Assembly (NCBI RefSeq): GCF_035083965.1 | Contig: NC_089740.1 | Coordinates: 12,354,052 to 12,418,051, forward strand | Direction of reading: 5' to 3' | Length of the DNA stretch: 64,000 nt | DNA from: Branchiostoma lanceolatum | Lineage: Eukaryota > Chordata > Leptocardii > Amphioxiformes > Branchiostomatidae | Part shown: piece after piece, positions 32,610-44,900 of the stretch | Numbering within the stretch: position 1 is the first letter of the stretch | Layout of the letters: each line of letters opens with the position of its first letter | The notes under the pieces: model-generated | What the model was told of the DNA's origin: nothing | Database searches by the model: none | What the model saw: the letters and a program-made list of their open reading frames with translations, nothing else | Made by a program: the position numbers and the translations under genes

Positions 32610-32799
32610 AGTTCACGATTTAAATCCAAAATAATTTAAAATACGTGTTTTAAATCCCTGGTTTAAATACTCACAAGTGACAGAGAACAGACAATGATTA
32701 AACCTATCAAACAAGGCAGGAAGGGGCAGCAGACCATACAGCTCTCTGATCGTTCCAGTCCCACAGACAAAAAGGTAGCACTTTGATATAGGAAATAAT

Positions 32800-33420
32800 A
32801 GTTATAATAATAACTTTATTGCACAACAATTGTACAAGGTACAAAGTATGGCATGCACTGGTACATAGATAACATTCTATCAGGCTAACCAATCTATCTA
32901 ATACAATATTATGCAGTAGTCTATCTTATACAATATGGTGTAGTAGTGGGATTTTACAATCATTGGAGGAGTTTCTTACGTCTAGACATTCTTTGATATA
33001 CTTCCCAATGTATACCATGCATGGATTGTCACATGTCATTATGTACTTAAATCTGCTGTTCAAGTCCATTGAGATAAATCCTGGTAAATCCGACGATAGC
33101 ATTGAGTATAGTGAATTACATATATCAAAATATTTGGGACATACAATCAAAAAGTGATATTCGTCTTCAACTACCTCTGGACAAAATGGGCAAACCCTCT
33201 GGTCGATAGGAAGTTTTTGAAATCTCCCCGTTTCTAGACTTAATTTATGACAGCCAATTCTGAGTTTTGTGATTGCCCTACTAGTACATACTTCAAGGCT
33301 CTTGATGTTTGAAAGGTAGTTTTCTTGCTTATAATTCTTGTTTAAGGTAGAAAGAAAGTAAAGTTTGGAATTGTTTTGAATAGAAGATATAGCTATAGGG
33401 TTGTGTCAACTTTGCATTGT
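32800..33420 (-). mobile_element. LINE 3' end (ORF2 tail)
   Basis: The minus strand encodes LETGRFQKLPIDQRVCPFCP then VVEDEYHFLIVCPKYFDI, a pattern common after the reverse transcriptase in animal LINEs (Cys-x2-Cys, DEYHFL, CP-Y). The 5' part is lost. The end near 32810 carries TTTATTGCACAACAATTGTA. Confidence 0.6.
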
Positions 33421-33451
33421 GTAATGTGTATATTGTAGGGATATTGGGAAT

Positions 33452-33537
33452 CACATACAAACACACACAGATTCACACACACACACACACATGCACGCAC
33501 ACACACACACACACAGAGATTCACAGACAGACACATG
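33452..33537. repeat. (CA)n microsatellite
   Basis: Interrupted CA tracts with GCA and GAGATTCACA interruptions. Confidence 0.9.
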
Positions 33538-34104
33538 TACTAGTACAACTACAAAAGCACACCAACAGAGACAATATCTTTCTTTGCGTTCCATGAGGAT
33601 TTCAACCAATGACATTTCATATATATATAGGTCATATAAGATGTCTTTGATTCTGGTAAGGCCATGTTGATTTGATTCAATGAATGACATCTGCGCGCGC
33701 ATAAATTTTCAGCCGTTTCCAAAAAAAGAGACGTTTTTGACCATACTGTAAATTTTACAAAGCAGTGGCAGAATAGCAAATATATTTATATTGCCGTGAA
33801 TTGCAACAACAAAAATTGTGAAAAACTGATAGCAATGTCGTAGCATGCCAAAGCAAATAACAAAGAAGAAGATGTTAGACAAAAAAACATGCATGTGTTT
33901 ATACATTTGTTCAATTTTCCTGACCACTTATAATTAGATTTCATAATGAAGGCAACTTTTTTTTGGGCCAAACTTTTCTTCATTCGCACGCTCACATCAG
34001 TTTTGGAGTTTCTAGAAGATGTCATCCATGTAATCAAATCAACATGGCCTAATAATAGCCCAGAAAAGAACAAGAAATAGTCATGCCTTTAAAAGTTTAA
34101 GTAC

Positions 34105-34375
34105 CAGAGTTATCAACTAAGGATTGATGTGTTCAAAAATTCGTATTTCCCGAGAACCATAGTAGAATGGAACTCGTTGTCATCAGATGCTGTAGGAACA
34201 CCTTCGCTAAATAGCTTCAAAGAACGATTGCAGTCAGATGTGCAAAAGTTAGGTGTGACAGGCCGTTCAGTGTAATATAACCAGCTGCTGCCGCGCCGCG
34301 TGCCTGCGAAGCTGGTGTGTTACGCCGAAGGGCGGTTATACCGGCTATATAGATACAGATACAGAAATGATGTTG
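34105..34375 (+). mobile_element. LINE tail directly before RNF180 exon
   Basis: The frame AGG ATT GAT... reads RIDVFKNSYFPRTIVEWNSL up to GVTGRSV and a TAA near 34275. A 3' UTR follows (GTGTGTTACGCCGAAGGGCG, CCGGCTATA) and a GATACA-type tail to about 34372. The same tail with coding end lies reversed at 52261-52520. Tail-only pieces are at 29446-29522 and 30357-30420. It ends about 10 bp before the first recognised RNF180 exon. Confidence 0.7.
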
Positions 34376-34384
34376 TTTCTGCAG

Positions 34385-37300
34385 GTGCCATGCTGGAGGA
34401 CGGCTGTGTGTTGAAGTGCCGGCGCTGTCGATCATTACTGGTGAATGGACGCTCCGTTGTCGGCAGTCACGGCAACGGTGACAACTGTCCAATGGAAGGT
34501 CTATCCACGCTGTGGTACATCAGCGATAACGACATCCCTGACTGGATACAGGAACAAATCGTTCAGGTAATCTGTTCACAGTTCAAGAAAGTCCTTGTGT
34601 TTGTAAATTGTAGTTGAATTTTGTTCCATTCATCTATGCATTAAAAGATGGAAATTAGAACTAGAAAGGCAACATTTGCGAGCAAATACAGCATGTTTAG
34701 CCATACTCCTCGCCATGCAAAAAATGGACTCTCCCCAAATAACAATGGACCATTCTAAAATACTTGCACTAAAAAAATGAATCACCCCAGTCCAAAACTG
34801 AGTCTTCCAGTAGCACCTCAACACAATATGGACCAGTCCACAACCATATCCACTAATTGATTAACACTTCTGCTAAAGAATGGACTTTTTCATAATCATT
34901 CCAGCTCAAAATTGAAAGAAATAATTAAAGAATCCTCCCCTTGCAAGAATGGGATATTCCGTGCCATTTCCATGTAAACCAGTCGAAAAATATCCGCTGA
35001 AAATTACACTCTTGCGCATAATCAACCCAGTTCAAAATTGAATTAAAAAAGATCAGCCCCAGGGAAGAATGAAGTTTTCCATAGTATACATATGAAGATT
35101 TGACAGGAGACGAAGGAAATGACCAAAAACAACATATTTGGGTCAATTCAAAGTCACCGAGAGGGTTTTAATATAATATTTGTAATATGTTTGAACTATT
35201 TTGATTAAAAGAATGTCTAAGTCACAACAGTTCTAAAGTGTTCAAACAATTAGAATTGAAACTTATAACATGTTTGAACTCATTTCACATACGTTGGAAA
35301 CATTTCGAACGTAACTACACAAAAATCTCTTTATTTAGAACAGTTTCAAACCATCTATCCAAATGTTTCAATGTTCGAACAATTTGTAACAAAAGATTTT
35401 CACAATTGCCCTCATAAACGAAGGTGCTAAGTCCTCCTGTGTGTTTCTGCCTATTTTCGGTGGCCGCGCTAGACCACCAGCGGATTTGTTTTGACGGAGC
35501 GTCACCCGCGCGCGACGATGTACACTGTTCGGCACCGCTAATATCCGGCATTTTCCCGCTCCAAAACACTCCACAAGACCCACGTTTTTAGTGTTTTGCC
35601 TCTTGTGCAACACGATTCGATTTGCATTACTAACGGGACGAAAATGATAGAAAAAATTCACCCCGTCCCGGCGTCCGTCCCAAAAACATGAACGACATGA
35701 AAATATATTTTCTTACAGATTCAATCACAAAAATCAACAGCATGGGATTCCAAATTTTCGCAACGGCCGACCATTTATCATGGTTGAACTTCCTTCCAAG
35801 GCGTGCGATAGATAAACATTCCCGGCACATAATAGTCACTAGTACCAGACTAACGCAAGCTCATGATGATAATAGGGAGAAAGTTTGTCAGTGAAGTTTG
35901 GCCACCAGAGGGTACATTCATTTAACGTTACAAGCTAGCGCAAAGGGGCGAATCATTGACCTTACCCGGGACTGACTCTACTGGCCTAATCATTCCTTTT
36001 TTGCCGAATTCTACGATCCATACGCCCGTACGTAGGACATGTAGGAAGGCACCGCCTACCACCCGCCTTTGATCATGTATGAAGTCGGCGGCAGAGAGAG
36101 ATCATCAATCAATTTTGACAGGAGTGTCGCGCCAGTCTGAGGAGAAACGATCTCCCGTGTTGTGTTGAAGAATTTGGAGTTTGAAAATATCTGGAATAAC
36201 TAATGCTAGAATAAACATTCACAAAATCATTGATTTAACTTGTTTTCTGTTATAAAATTTCCTAAACTGCGATTTAACCACTGAGTTTAAGGGAACATGG
36301 TGTTTTCCCGATAATCACGTTAAATGTTTATGTCCGGTCTTTCCTCCTCGTAAGCAAACTTCAAGCTTGGCCAGGTGCAAGGCACTCGGGGTCAATGACC
36401 TGTAGGTCATATGTAGTATTGAAAGTGACAGAAGTGGCAAATATTGTCAAGAAAGCCCAAAATAAATCGTTTTGAATATATGTATGCCAAAAATGGGAAT
36501 GTAGTCCTTTAAATATTTGTTCAAGCCACATATACAGCAAATTTCAGGTCATTCGGTTGAAATACAAGGGCGCAGGAGGCCAAGATATGCTAAAAATAGC
36601 CTAAAAACCTCAATAAAATCACTTTCAAGGTCAATATCAAAAAAAGGAAAAGAACGTACATTGGTTTTTGCCTACATTACCTCTGTACCAAATTTCAGGT
36701 CATTTGGTCAAAAAATGACAGAGATGAATCGATTTGAAGATTTGACAGGAGAAGAAACATGAGAGAAAACAATATGTTGAGCCATACTTATGGCTAAACA
36801 TAATAAGCAGCATTATTACACAGGCTGACTATAGCCATGGGTAATTGTTGCTGTTCTATACCTCACTATCATTGTCCTTCCATGTGATCATTAGAAAATT
36901 GTTTACCAAAGAACATTTGGGTCTTTAGACCTAGTGTTTGTTTGAGTACTGGGGTGAACTGTGAGTTTGTTACTACTGAGTTAGCCTGTGTTTACACAAT
37001 GTCACGCTGGCGGAGGTTAATGACCCCCTCCCATTTGGGGCGTGATTTAGTCAAGCTACTACTGAGTCTGCCATGCCCATATGTTGTGTGACTACCCTCA
37101 GACCTGAAGAAAGATGGCCGGTGTCCTCTGAAAGCTTCTCACCACAGCTTATAATTGTCCTGTGTACAGTTTGATTCTCTATGTTCAATGAATCATTAGA
37201 AATGTGTTCCTTGTTTACTGCCCTTCCAGGTACATTGGACCAAAGGGAGACTCCTGTGCCCCAAGTGTGCGGGCCGCCTGGGTTCGTTTGACTTTGTCTC

Positions 37301-40144
37301 TCTGGTAAAGTGTCCCTGTGGTGATCAGGTCTTCCCTCCCATTCACATCCAGAGATGTCGTGTAGACGTGGACAAAGTCTCACCAAAACACATACCAAAA
37401 ACACGTCAAGGGGAAAGGTTAGCTTTAAAAATGTGCGAAACAAAGGAACAAGCCTGTGGCATTCTTACTTCTGAACACTTTGCAGATGGACAGTTGGTAG
37501 AAAGGCACTGTGAGAAGGGACAAAGGGGCAAAAACAGGACAACAGGTGTTACAACTGTGAGAACAGGTGATGCACCTGCCGGAACAGATGTATCTGCCGG
37601 AACAGGTGTTGCACCTGGTGGAACAAGTGTTACACCTGCTAGAAAAGTTGTTACACCTGGTGGAACAGGTGATGCACCTGCTAGAACAAATGCTGCACCT
37701 GGTGATACAGGTGCCTCGTATGTTGCTGATGATGGGCCATGTGAAATGGATTCCTCTGTCAGTGACATGGCAGATTCAACTTCCAGCACTATAGATGAGG
37801 AGGACTCTGAGGAAGACCAAACTGTGTGGAGCTCTGCAAGTTGGCAACGCCCCCTTGTGGTTGCAGATGGTAACGACAGTTGCATCCATGACACAAACTT
37901 GTTCCATGTGTTAGAAGGCTTAGATGGAGGGAGCACAGGACATGCTACTACTACAGCAGACAGACGGAGATCTAAGAGGCAGACAAAGAGGGACAGGAAC
38001 AAGCTGAAGAACATTCGGAAGAAGCAGAGAAGACAAGAGAAGTGGGTGAAGAAACAGGTGACTTATTGCTTCTCTTCAGAGTAAGTAATAAAACAAAGGT
38101 TGTACTTTTTGTCTGACACATCAAGTCAAGAATATGCTGTATACCAAAGTACAATGGTATCTTTACATAATGCAAATAATTATAACTGTATGCAAATATC
38201 TAGGTGCACTTGAAAATTAGGTGCAGAACTCTAAGTTTGGGTGCACAAAAGTGCATATGCTCCCAGTATTTCAAGCCCTGATACATGTATTTGACTCGAG
38301 ATTTGTACTACAAACCCTATAGCTACATGTGGTAGCCATGTCTTGTGTGTCTGTACAGTAAAACTAGCCATGTCCTACCTTCTCACTAGACCCAGGAGGA
38401 TGAGAGATTTGAGGAGGCAGAGAGAGACGGTCTGACCTGTCCTATCTGCCTGGACCTGTACTATGAACCCTACGTGTGTCAGCCATGCGGACACGTCTTC
38501 TGTGTCTGTACAGTAAAACTAACCATGTCCTACCTTCTCACTAGAACCAAGAAGATGAGAGGTTTGAGGAAGCAGAGAGAGACGGTCTGACCTGTCCTAT
38601 CTGTCTGGACCTGTACTATGAACCCTACGTGTGTCAGCCATGCGGACATGTCTTCTGTGTCTGTACAGTAAAACTAACCATGTCCTACCTTCTCACTATA
38701 GACCCATGAGGATGAGAGGAGGCAGAGAGAGACGGTCTGACCTGTCCTGTCTGCCTGGACCTGTGCTATGAACCCTACGTGTGGCAGCCATGCGGACATG
38801 TCTTCTGTGTCTGTACAGTAAAACTAACCATGTCCTACCTTCTCATTATAGACCCAGGAGGATGAGAAATTTGAGGAGGCGGAGAGAGACGGTCTGACCT
38901 GTCCTATCTGCCTGGACCTGTGCTATGAACCCTACGTGTGGCAGCCATGCGGACATGTCTTCTGTGTCTGTACAGTAAAACTAACCATGTCCTACCTTCT
39001 CACTATAGACCCAGGAGGATGAGAAATTTGAGGAGGCAGAGAGAGACGGTCTGACCTGTCCCATCTGTCTGGACCTGTACTATGAACCCTACGTCTGTCA
39101 GCCATGTGGACATGTCTTCTGTGACCCGTGTTTGCGTCAGATCGCTAAGGACAACCCCGGCTGTACGGCCTGCCCACTCTGTCGTACTGTGGTCATCACG
39201 GTCAACTACTCTTACCGTAAGTTTAGTCCAGGCTTTTTAGTATCTGCCTTTGCAAGATTTCTACCTTGGGAAAGTGTCAATGGCATTATTACACTCATAT
39301 GTGAATGTTCTCCCTTAGATATCATTAGAAACATATGTATGAGTGAAAGACTACTGGCTACTTTTCCCAAGAGAGTGAAGTATTGTTGTGGGCATGTTTG
39401 TGTGTGTGTGTCTGTCTTACTCTGAATGAATGGTGTGAGGTCTGCCTGTCTCTGATTGCCTTGTTGCATCTTGTTTTTATTGCCGAAGTGTCATCAATTA
39501 GTGTAGTTTTTAAGATTAACCACATGAATGTGCAAAAACGAAACATTGTTTTACATTCCTGACACAGAATACTATCGTCATCATTACATTGTATATTGTT
39601 TTAGTCATTAGAATGCACATTATTAGATCGATTGCTATTCATGTTAAAGATAAGTTCTTTGAAATTGTTAAATATTACATTTGTAGAAATAGTCCATTGT
39701 TATGTATCTACAAATTGCCATACATTGTACCCGTTACAATTGTCGTTCAATAAAGTTCTCCTTCTTCAATATCATATTTACAAGACAAGTTACATTGAGC
39801 TACTTTGCTCTCTTCCTTTATCAGAACTTAGTAAGACTATGCAGGAGTTCTTCCCGCGACACCACGAGTCTCGGCGCCGAGCAGAGCGTCAGACCAGCTA
39901 CAAGAGCTGGCCGCTCCCGGGGGTGACCGGCGCCCGCGCTCTGTGGTGGACGACCGTGACCTCGCTGACCCCTCGCCGAGGCCGGCGGAACTACCCTCAC
40001 TACCGCAGCAACGACGATGACCTGAACTACGACGGGAGTATGTTTGATGAACTCTTGGTGTACTTCTTCTCTGTTAACTGGGTCATCGGGTTATTTGTGG
40101 TGTGTGGTCTGTGTTACCTTGCCATCCGTACTTTCATTTTCTAA
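34385..40144 (+). CDS. RNF180: RNF180/Rines-like membrane-anchored RING E3 ligase
   Basis: An E3 ubiquitin ligase held in the ER/nuclear envelope membrane by its C-terminus. Exons: 34385-34566, 37230-38057, 39009-39216, 39825-40144 (TAA 40142-40144). Exon 1 has CVLKCRRCRSLLV and NDIPDWIQEQ; exon 2 opens HWTKGRLLCPKCAGRLGSFD then KCPCG, the family's N-terminal zinc region. The middle is low complexity with a 24 bp coding repeat (GTGVAPGG/TSVTPARK type, about 37550-37710). The RING is CPICLDLYYEPYVCQPCGHV, then FCDPCLR and CPLCRTVV. KSWPLPG follows, and a membrane segment SVNWVIGLFVVCGLCYLAI ends the protein. The start is uncertain: ATG 34390 is in frame, but a phase-1 upstream exon is possible. 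Four extra partial RING exons precede exon 3. Confidence 0.88.
36982..37058. mobile_element. 77 bp element, TAGC/GCTA family
   Basis: Starts TAGCCTGTGTTTACACAATG and ends TTTAGTCAAGCTA. Flanked by identical 9 bp CTACTGAGT at 36973-36981 and 37059-37067. A longer relative lies at about 19821-19920. It sits in an RNF180 intron. Confidence 0.8.
38341..39008 (+). repeat. Tandem array of partial RING exons in RNF180
   Basis: Four units precede the full exon. Exon-like starts follow AG at 38390, 38545, 38702 and 38852, and the complete exon starts at 39009 (spacings 155, 157, 150, 157). Each unit has the acceptor (CCTACCTTCTCACTATAG type) and the exon up to CATGTCTTCTGT, then jumps back to GTCTGTACAGTAAAACTA. 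So each codes for the first RING half only, without a donor. In units 3 and 4 one RING cysteine reads Trp (TGG for TGT). Confidence 0.93.
39600..39765 (+). mobile_element. Probable LINE 3' tail
   Basis: CATTGTTATGTATCTACAAA, CATTGTACCCGTTACAATTG and CAATAAAG resemble the 3' end seen reversed at 32.8 kb. It lies just before the last RNF180 exon. Confidence 0.4.
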
Positions 40145-40201
40145 TCAGGCCTTGGCCCCAAAAAATGTTGCATTTCCGGTTATCTGATTGACCCTAGCCG
40201 T

Positions 40202-40558
40202 TTTTTTGCACCCTCCTGAAAGCAGAGTCCCTATCGCTCGCTCGCGTACGGGCCCTGCTCTTTAGCCCCGGTAGACACGGTTATGGCGATGTTACTGACA
40301 GTTGCTCATGAATAATTAATGCCTATCCTTATTGTTCTGAACCTAAAGTAACGATGTGAGACGTAACCTGATTGGTTGATAGCTTCCCAGTGTCCTTTTG
40401 CTCTAGATGAGGTTTAGCAAACCCTCTGATTGGCTGAAGCTGTTTTGGTGATGACGGCGCCAGAACCGTGTCTACCGGGGCTAAAGAGCAGGGCCCCTAC
40501 GCGAGCGAGCTAACAAATCGAGCGATAGGGGCTCTGCTTTCAGGAGGGTGTTTTTTTG
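40202..40558. mobile_element. Foldback element with 80-95 bp arms
   Basis: Left arm 40202-40281 and right arm 40464-40558 are reverse complements (CTGAAAGCAGAGTCCCTATC; GGGCCCTGCTCTTTAGCCCC; GGTAGACACGGTT), with a small insertion in the right arm (CTAACAAATC). The interior is about 180 bp. It lies 60 bp downstream of the RNF180 stop, probably in its 3' UTR. Confidence 0.88.
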
Positions 40559-40777
40559 TTGACTGCTGGCAAGGGACATAGAGATTTCAATCTGAGCGAT
40601 AAAAATGTTGTCATTTCTGTTGCAATAGAACATTGTGCTTGTGGAATGTATATCTGTATATTTAAAGTATGCTGTTTACTTCAGGACCATAGTTGGAAAC
40701 ACAACAATGATTTTCCTAGACCATAGAGGAAGACAGTCAGTCAAAAACAACCATGATGCAGAGTCATAAACATAGAA

Positions 40778-40783
40778 TTTTAT
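40778..40783 (-). terminator. Candidate poly(A) signal of the AAA ATPase gene
   Basis: AATAAA on the minus strand, about 1.15 kb after the stop at 41937. It is the first clear hexamer I found. Confidence 0.35.
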
Positions 40784-41108
40784 TACCAAATCATTGATGT
40801 ATCTGTAACAGATATGAAATTTACTAATTATGAATTGTACATATTGAAAACATTGCAAGAATCGTGCAATTTCACTTTACTAATGCATGTGCTTTTAAAA
40901 CAGTGCAAACCCTACATGTGTATCACGTCTCTTACATAATCAAGGGTTGAAAGAGCTTATGCTTGCTCCCACACTAGTGTGTTCTTATCAATGCTACTAC
41001 ACATATAGTACGTTCTCTACAATGTACAATGAATGGAGCATAAACTACAGTCAAACCTGGATTCAGCAACCACTCTAGGGACTGAGGAAAAATGTTTGCT
41101 GAGGACAG

Positions 41109-41350
41109 TTGGGGTTAAGGCCACACCAATTTAATATCTTGGTTAACGGATTTTGTTTTTAAATTTTAGCACGAGGACATGATGAAAACAGAAGGCTGGG
41201 GTGAAAACTTGCACCTGACCCTGTTCACTCCCTGAAATTGTGTGCACCAAAGTACAAACTTTCCTCTGAGATTCTGTTTTCATGTTGATTTTCCAATCTA
41301 GCATTTAAAAAAAAATTCGGGTAACCAAGAAATCAAATTGGTGTGGCCTA
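41109..41350. mobile_element. MITE with GGCCACACC ends, copy 1
   Basis: Starts GGCCACACCAATTTAATATC and ends AAATTGGTGTGGCC, with TAA on both sides. The inside (GAGGACATGATGAAAACAGA, CTGACCCTGTTCACTCCCTG) matches the copy at 42972-43200. It lies in the 3' UTR region of the AAA gene. Confidence 0.82.
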
Positions 41351-41936
41351 ACTATGTAAAAATAGACGGGACTGTTTTAATGTGGCCTGTGACTGGAGAT
41401 GGTTGCCCAACGAGGTTGGACTGTAACAAGGATGGTACCCAGGCCTTTGTCAAAGTCTAGAGGAGAAATTCATGACAAGCAAACTTCTGGCAACAGAGCT
41501 TCCATGACTTTTCAATCTACTTGCTACGGAACATCTGTATATTACATTAATGTTCTTACATGTAAACACGCCAACAACAGTTCATCAGGGCTAAACATGT
41601 TTCACTTTCAACATCTTTTGTTTAGAACACTGAAAGTAAAATAGAATGCATTAACTATACAACCTAGTATACTTCATGTACTTGATTCCATAACGTGACA
41701 TGTATATTTATACTAGTGTTGGAATACTGCTTCATTTTATAAGTTAAACTTATATTTCTGGTTCAGAACATTGAAAGTAGAGTAGAACACATAAACTTCT
41801 TTGACTCTACAGCTATCATTTCTTGTGTGGACAAGTGTAAAAATCCTTCAAGATTTAAGTTTCCTTTACAACAGTTGTGAACGTGTAGATGTACTTTGTT
41901 TTTTTGGCTTGCTGAGGTTGATGCAGTGTTTGTGTC

Positions 41937-44900
41937 TCAACCCAAGCTGCTGCTGAAGTCCTGAAACTTCTGCAGCTCCCCCTGGCTGACGGTGTTGTGC
42001 GCTGCAGCCAGGGACTTCACAAAGTCCTTCAGACAGACATCACGGGGCACGACCTGCAGAACAAACATTATGTCAATCACTCATCATCTTTATTCAGATC
42101 ATACAGAAGTACAGATACAGATATTCGAGTATGATGACCGTGTCAGTCCCTACACCTAAGTGAGGAGGGCTGACACGGTAGCCTTTGCGTGGATTTGTTT
42201 AGGGTGGATGACAGGTTGCGAATCTGACACCCACACACTTTGGGCATCCGTCTTCTCCAGCAGCACCAATTCGAGGGAGACGTGCTGGTGCTGGTTGGGA
42301 TGCTTGCAGCGAGCTGCCGGATGACTCTTACGTTGCAGAACAAACACCAAGCACATTTAAGCCACAGCACGGGGCAAACGTGTTTCCTATGACATGGCAA
42401 AGTCCTTTCAACACTTACAATGCATAACCTATAGTCCTATTACCGCACATGGGTTTGCCCTTAGTAATAGCCTCCGGCTAGCTGGGCAACCCTGGCATGT
42501 ACATGCTGAACCAATAAATAAATAAAAAATAAATGCGAAACTGGTATGGATATTCTGTTCCTTTAGGATAGAAGTGAATTGTTTTCTCCCAGTGTGTGAT
42601 CAAAAACAGACAGTTGGAGACTGCTAACCTGATCAGAAGGCATCTCTCCCAGTCTCCCCTTCACAGCTCCTACAGCCTGACTAGCACAGGGGGTCCACTG
42701 ATCACCTAGTGGGAGCATACAACCAAAAATCATTGAGAGATCATTGAAAGACCTTGGAGATCATTATACGATTATTGAACAAACATTGATTGAGAGCTCA
42801 CTGGAAGACCATGGAGAGATCTATCAAATTTATTGGATGCTCTTAATGGTCTTGCTTCTGTGGAATCCCTTCTTAAAAATGCTACAGTACAGAAAAGCTA
42901 CTCTCCATGAAGAGGTTGACAGTTGTTTTCTGACTGACTAACTTTTCTGACGGCTATGTTTTCTGACTGGTAAGGCCACACCAATTCAATTTCTTGGTTA
43001 ACGGATTTTGTTTTTTAATTTTAGCACGAGGACATCATAAAAACAGAAGGCTGGGGTGAAAACTTGCACCTGACCCTGTTCACTCCCTGAAACTGTGTGC
43101 ATCAAAGTAAAAACTTTCCTCGAAGATTCTGTTTTGTTGATTTTCCAATCTAGCATTTTTTTTAAATCCGTTAACCAAGAAATTAAATTGGTGTGGCCTA
43201 CATGTAAGGGACTATCAGAAAAGTCATTTAGAAATTTAAAAATTTACATCCCCAACCCAACATCTACTTGGAGAGCACAGAAAAGCCATGCCCCCCACCT
43301 GTGGTCTGTTTCCAGTGTGTGGCCAGCTGCAGGTCTCTGATTGGTTCAAACAGCGCGGCGAGGATGACGGTGGCGATGTCGCTGCCGGAGTAGCCCTGCG
43401 TCCTGTCCGCCAGCTGGTCCCACTCCTGATCCGTCAGCTGGACCCTGTTCTGACTGGTGTGGATCTGCAACAGGGACTTCCTGGACTCCCTAAAAACAAA
43501 ACATACGATGTAGATATTGATGACCAAATAGTAAGGTACAAATTATAACAATGATAAGCATGGCATGGTTTAAGGTCTCAGTTCGGGGGTTTTTTTTTAC
43601 AATTCGGGGCCGACCTGACTTGTTCCAAGAAAGGCAATAGCGCTTCTCCAAACATCCTTTTCCAGGCAATTTAATGTTTCCGATGGATAGGGGTGCCTTG
43701 CCACTGAACGACAGACACATTTGATACTTTCTGTGGAAACATCATTTTAGGGAATTCTTCCAAGGCCGCTGGAAGGAAAATAAGAGTTTTCCTAGGATAA
43801 TGACTGATACGGCAATAAAGGTCATCATTCTGTCTGTGCAAATAAGAAAAATGAAAAAAATCGTGGAGATACATTTTCCGCAATCCCCGATGGTGCGAAA
43901 CCATGCAAAACGCACATAGAACGCACGATTTGGGTAATCAGGCTACAAGGCCGCGTTACCGTCATCGCGCACTAATACCAGGAAGTCTTCGCGGACGACC
44001 AAAACTCCGAAACGACAATCGGGCCTTTCAGGAATTATAAAAGATTACACACTGCTATAGCCATAGCTGAAAAATCTGGAGACAAAACTACCGAGAAAAC
44101 ATATGATTTGCATCTTATTTTAGGGACTACTTAATAGGTATTCAGTCAAAACAAATTCCAAACCGTGCACCTGTCAGGCAGAGGGACATAGATCCTCCTT
44201 TGGAACCTGCGTAAGAAGGCTGAGTCCAGTTCCCAGGGACAGTTGGTGGCGCACATCAGGAAGATCTTCTCCGACAGCACCGAGGTGTCCGCCCCCTCCA
44301 TCTGACGTAGCAGCTCCGTCTTCACGCGCCTCGTGTGTTCCTCCTCCCGACTCGTTCTCTTCCGACAGATGCTGTCGATTTCATCGATGAAGATAACCTG
44401 GTGATAAAAGAAGTTTTGAGTGACAATTCTTAGCGTAAGACAAGTTTTGAGTGACAATTCTTAGCGTAAAACAAGTTTTGGTTTCAAGCGTTAGAATAAA
44501 ATTCTAAAACGTTAGAATAAAATTATAAAACGTCAACTCTTGTAATTTAGCTGGGTACTGTAAGACTGCCACATTAAAAAGATAACCTGGTGATAAAACA
44601 TGTTTTGAGTGACAATTCTTAGCGTAAAACAAGTTTTGGTTTCAAGCGTTAGAATAAAATTCTAAAACGTTAGAATGAAATTATAAAACGTCAACTCTTG
44701 TAATTTTGCTGGGTACTGTAAGACTGCCACATTAAAAAGATAACCTGGTGATAAAACATGTTTTGAGTGACAATTCTTAGCGTAAAACAAGTTTCGAGTG
44801 ACAATTCTTAGCGTAAAACAAGTTTTGAGTGACAATTCTTAGCGTAAAACAAGTTTTGAGTGACAATTCTTAGCGTAAAACAAGTTTTGGTTTCAAGCTT

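Noticed and set aside
35315-35661. Possible small gene with ATG on the minus strand in a GC-richer patch
   Set aside because: Overlapping frames of 84-97 codons, no family motif; lies in an RNF180 intron.
37406-38014. 202-codon antisense ORF with a leucine/phenylalanine-rich start
   Set aside because: Exact antisense shadow of the RNF180 coding exon 2; no independent evidence.
39632-40144. 170-codon ORF starting upstream of the last RNF180 exon
   Set aside because: Only 39825 onward is exon; the first part is LINE-tail intron sequence in a fortuitously open frame.
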